Part shown: positions 5,509-6,839 of the stretch, piece by piece
Layout of the letters: each line of letters starts with the position of its first letter
Position numbering within the stretch: position 1 is the stretch's first letter
NCBI GenBank assembly: GCA_021736965.1
Contig: JAIPEV010000093.1
Location: 1-6,839 of the forward strand
From: Halanaerobiales bacterium
Lineage (GTDB): Bacteria > Bacillota > Halanaerobiia > Halanaerobiales > M55B127
Length of the DNA stretch: 6,839 nucleotides
Direction: 5' to 3'
Translations under genes and position numbers: made by a program
Notes under the pieces: model-generated
The model's database searches: none
The model's input: the letters and a program-made list of their open reading frames with translations, nothing else
What the model was told of the DNA's origin: nothing

Positions 5509-5813
5509 TGGCTACTTCACAATCAAGAGGCCACAGAACAGAATATATAAACGGTAGATGGGTTTATAGTGATACTAAAGAACCTATAAACTTTACAGAA
5601 AGACCGTGTGCTAATTGTGGCTATTATCCTACTAAAGAAGGTCATGATTATTGTTTAGGTACTTTACCAGGTGTAAGGAACGCCTGTTGTGGTCATGGTG
5701 ATATAGAAGAAGCATATGTTCAATTCTTAGATGGATTCAGTATTCACGGCAAAAATGCTGTTACTGTATTGGAGGTATTGAAAAAGTATAATAAAAGGAG
5801 GAAAAATGACTAA
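5508..5813 (+). CDS. Cys/His-rich phage protein with CxxC and CCGHG motifs, 101 aa
   Basis: This is a small metal-binding-looking protein. CANC (C34, C37) is followed by KEGHDYCLGTLPGVRNACCGHG with H46, C49, C60, C61 and H63, enough ligands for one or two zinc sites. I associate the pattern RPCxxCG...GxDxCLGxLPGVxxACCGHG with a recurrent uncharacterised protein of phages and prophages of Gram-positive bacteria; that is recollection, not a search. The N-terminus (MATSQSRGHRTEYINGRWVY) looks like a tag-like beta strand and the C-terminus is basic (KKYNKRRKND). The start is well fixed by AAAGGAGG at 5496-5503. It shares one base with the preceding stop and overlaps the next gene by 8 nt, so these are co-translated. 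The function is unknown. Confidence 0.85.
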   Translation: MATSQSRGHRTEYINGRWVYSDTKEPINFTERPCANCGYYPTKEGHDYCLGTLPGVRNACCGHGDIEEAYVQFLDGFSIHGKNAVTVLEVLKKYNKRRKND

Positions 5814-6078
5814 CATAGTTAAAGAAAACCGGGTTGGTAAATTTTATATTGATACAGATATGCTTGAAGAAGAACCGAATAATGTCCGGAAGGTATTAAG
5901 TGAAGTATTGATTGCCAGAGCAGAATGTATTTATCATAAAGGTCAAATAGAATATGTGGGATATAGTAAACATTTTGAAAGTGTTGAAAGCATAATAGAT
6001 ATTCCCGTTTATGATGTTATAATAACTTGCGATACAACAGGTATAGTAGATATTGACTTTAAAAGGGTTGATTATTAA
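5806..6078 (+). CDS. Hypothetical phage protein, 90 aa
   Basis: I do not recognise a named family. The protein is soluble and alpha/beta-like: VRKVLSEVLIARAECIYHKG (about 28-47) is probably helix then strand, IEYVGYSKHFESVESIIDIP (48-67) carries a short 'Y.G.S..F' pattern common in phage hypotheticals, and VYDVIITCDTTGIVDIDFKRVDY forms beta strands at the end. There are no Cys pairs or membrane segments. The ATG at 5806 follows AAAAGGAGG at 5793-5801 with only 4 nt spacing, and the gene overlaps the preceding one by 8 nt. The stop TAA is separated from the next ATG by one base (TAAGATG), so translation continues in a chain. Confidence 0.8.
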   Translation: MTNIVKENRVGKFYIDTDMLEEEPNNVRKVLSEVLIARAECIYHKGQIEYVGYSKHFESVESIIDIPVYDVIITCDTTGIVDIDFKRVDY

Positions 6079-6079
6079 G

Positions 6080-6250
6080 ATGAACTACAAAAAACTTTTA
6101 AAAGCATTTATAATTGCAATTTCAAGTTTAGGTGCTGGTACTTTGGCCGGGCATTTTATTTGGAATTATCCCAAAATGAGTTTAATATCATTGTGGGTAT
6201 TAATTTTAATCTGTAGCACCTTATATTTTTATAAAAATATGGACCAATAG
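6080..6250 (+). CDS. Small membrane protein with two TM segments, 56 aa
   Basis: I chose ATG 6080 (MNYKKLLKAF), just after the preceding stop (6076-6078); a TTG at 6053 would add nine residues but has no SD. A weak AAAGGG lies near 6061-6067. The protein has a basic N-terminus, a hydrophobic helix at about 9-28 (AFIIAISSLGAGTLAGHFIW), a short polar turn (NYPKM) and a second helix at about 33-51 (MSLISLWVLILICSTLYFY). The positive-inside rule puts the N-terminus in the cytoplasm and gives a hairpin topology. Size and topology would fit a small holin or superinfection-type membrane protein, but no endolysin is nearby, so I leave it unassigned. Confidence 0.75.
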   Translation: MNYKKLLKAFIIAISSLGAGTLAGHFIWNYPKMSLISLWVLILICSTLYFYKNMDQ

Positions 6251-6260
6251 GAGGCAACCA

Positions 6261-6452
6261 ATGGCTGTTATCCACCAAAAACAAGAAGAAGTTAATAATA
6301 ACACGGTTGATTTGTTAGAAAGTGTTATCAGAGATATTAAAAGTGGCAATATAGATGTTCGTTTATCAAATAGTATATATGACTTAGAACGTAATGAAAC
6401 CAGTGTAGAGGTAGTATTAGATAAAGCGGTTGCTTATCAGGTTAAAGAATAA
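6261..6452 (+). CDS. Small acidic hypothetical protein, 63 aa
   Basis: The start ATG 6261 is well supported by AGGAGG at 6249-6254, which overlaps the preceding TAG stop. The protein is acidic and soluble: a helical part VDLLESVIRDIKSGNIDVRL (about 16-35) followed by YDLERNETSVEVVLDKAVAYQV, likely beta strands. I do not recognise it; similar short proteins with 'IRDI.SGN' occur in phage accessory regions, which is only an impression. It sits singly between two genes with their own strong SDs. Confidence 0.75.
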   Translation: MAVIHQKQEEVNNNTVDLLESVIRDIKSGNIDVRLSNSIYDLERNETSVEVVLDKAVAYQVKE

Positions 6453-6467
6453 TTCAAGGAGGTATAA

Positions 6468-6659
6468 ATGAAAAAATTATTATGTAAATTATTTGGACAT
6501 GAATTTTATTGGTGGAAAAGAGATATTATTTATGTTGATGGAAAAGAAATTAGCGAAGGAGATGTTTGGAAATGTTCTAGATGTGGCAAAGAAACCAAAG
6601 ATTCCCTTTCGGCCTTCAGTATAAAAGATAAGGATTTTATTGGGAGGTTTAAATGCTAA
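6468..6659 (+). CDS. DUF1660-like small zinc-binding phage protein, 63 aa
   Basis: The N-terminus MKKLLCKLFGHEFYWWK together with CSRCGKE is the pattern I know from the DUF1660 group of prophage proteins: C6, H11, C36 and C39 would make a C-H-C-C zinc site. Aromatic residues around it (F13, Y14, W15, W16, W34) would pack a small core. The tail SLSAFSIKDKDFIGRFKC is unassigned. The function of these proteins is not known. The start is strongly supported by AAGGAGG at 6456-6462, 5 nt before the ATG. It overlaps the next gene by 7 nt. Confidence 0.85.
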   Translation: MKKLLCKLFGHEFYWWKRDIIYVDGKEISEGDVWKCSRCGKETKDSLSAFSIKDKDFIGRFKC

Positions 6660-6839
6660 TTTTATCAATAATACTTTTTATCATAGCATTAATTGTATTT
6701 TACGGATTTTATTCAGTGTATCAACAATGTTATCCGGTGTTTGAACAATATTATGGCAGAAAGGGTGCATTACTAAAGCTGAAATGGACATTAATTATTT
6801 TGATAATTGATTTTATAGTTATTTTAAGTATTTTATATT
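6653..6839 (+). CDS. Membrane protein with two TM segments, cut by the right edge
   Basis: ATG 6653 lies inside the end of the previous gene (stop 6657-6659) and follows GGGAGG at 6642-6647, a strong SD 5 nt away. The frame stays open to the window end, giving at least 62 residues. A hydrophobic helix at about 2-20 (MLILSIILFIIALIVFYGF) leads into a polar loop (YQQCYPVFEQYYGRKGALLKLK) and a second helix begins near 45 (WTLIILIIDFIVILSILY). The family is not recognised. The 3' end is missing, so the full length and number of membrane passes are unknown. Confidence 0.75.
   Translation, partial: MLILSIILFIIALIVFYGFYSVYQQCYPVFEQYYGRKGALLKLKWTLIILIIDFIVILSILY

Overview
This is a window from a tailed double-stranded DNA bacteriophage (Caudoviricetes) or prophage. 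The host is most likely a low-GC Gram-positive bacterium (Bacillota/Clostridia-like). The evidence is an adjacent small and large terminase subunit pair, strong AGGAGG-type ribosome binding sites, an AT-rich coding style heavy in Lys, Ile and Asn, and tightly packed or overlapping short genes, all on the + strand. I cannot name a genus from sequence alone.

Layout. 1-153 is the 3' end of an unrecognised gene. 154-437 is a non-coding stretch of about 11% G+C (hand count 154-420) with many short direct and inverted repeats. 455-1063 (small terminase) and 1050-2504 (large terminase) form the packaging module and overlap by 14 nt. 2505-2871 is a 367-nt gap. Its distal end carries a possible extended -10 promoter, a strong hairpin, and two CTACGGG direct repeats complementary to the hairpin loop; the second repeat abuts the next gene's ribosome binding site. 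2872-4341 encodes a ParB-like domain, an HTH-like segment and a beta-type DNA N4/N6 methyltransferase in one chain. From 4325 to the right edge there is a compact run of small genes. These are a 163-aa unknown (possible nuclease-like partner, weak), two consecutive zinc-ribbon genes with awkward start sites, a 38-42-aa peptide, a CGHG-type Cys-rich protein, a 90-aa unknown, a two-TM membrane peptide, a 63-aa acidic protein, a DUF1660-like Zn protein, and a truncated two-TM membrane protein.

How the parts fit. TerS recognises phage DNA and TerL cuts and pumps it into the prohead; the AT-rich tract just upstream of terS is a candidate packaging or replication site. The ParB-methyltransferase probably modifies phage DNA, perhaps against host restriction. 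The small genes are typical phage accessory cargo of unknown role. No portal, protease or capsid gene follows terL, which departs from the common order and implies that the structural module lies elsewhere. The points most worth a second look are the pseudoknot-capable leader at 2789-2860, the zinc-ribbon gene whose Cys motif lies upstream of any standard start codon (5018-5392), and the A8 run with SD at 5366-5380 where coupling, an ATC start or -1 frameshifting are all possible.
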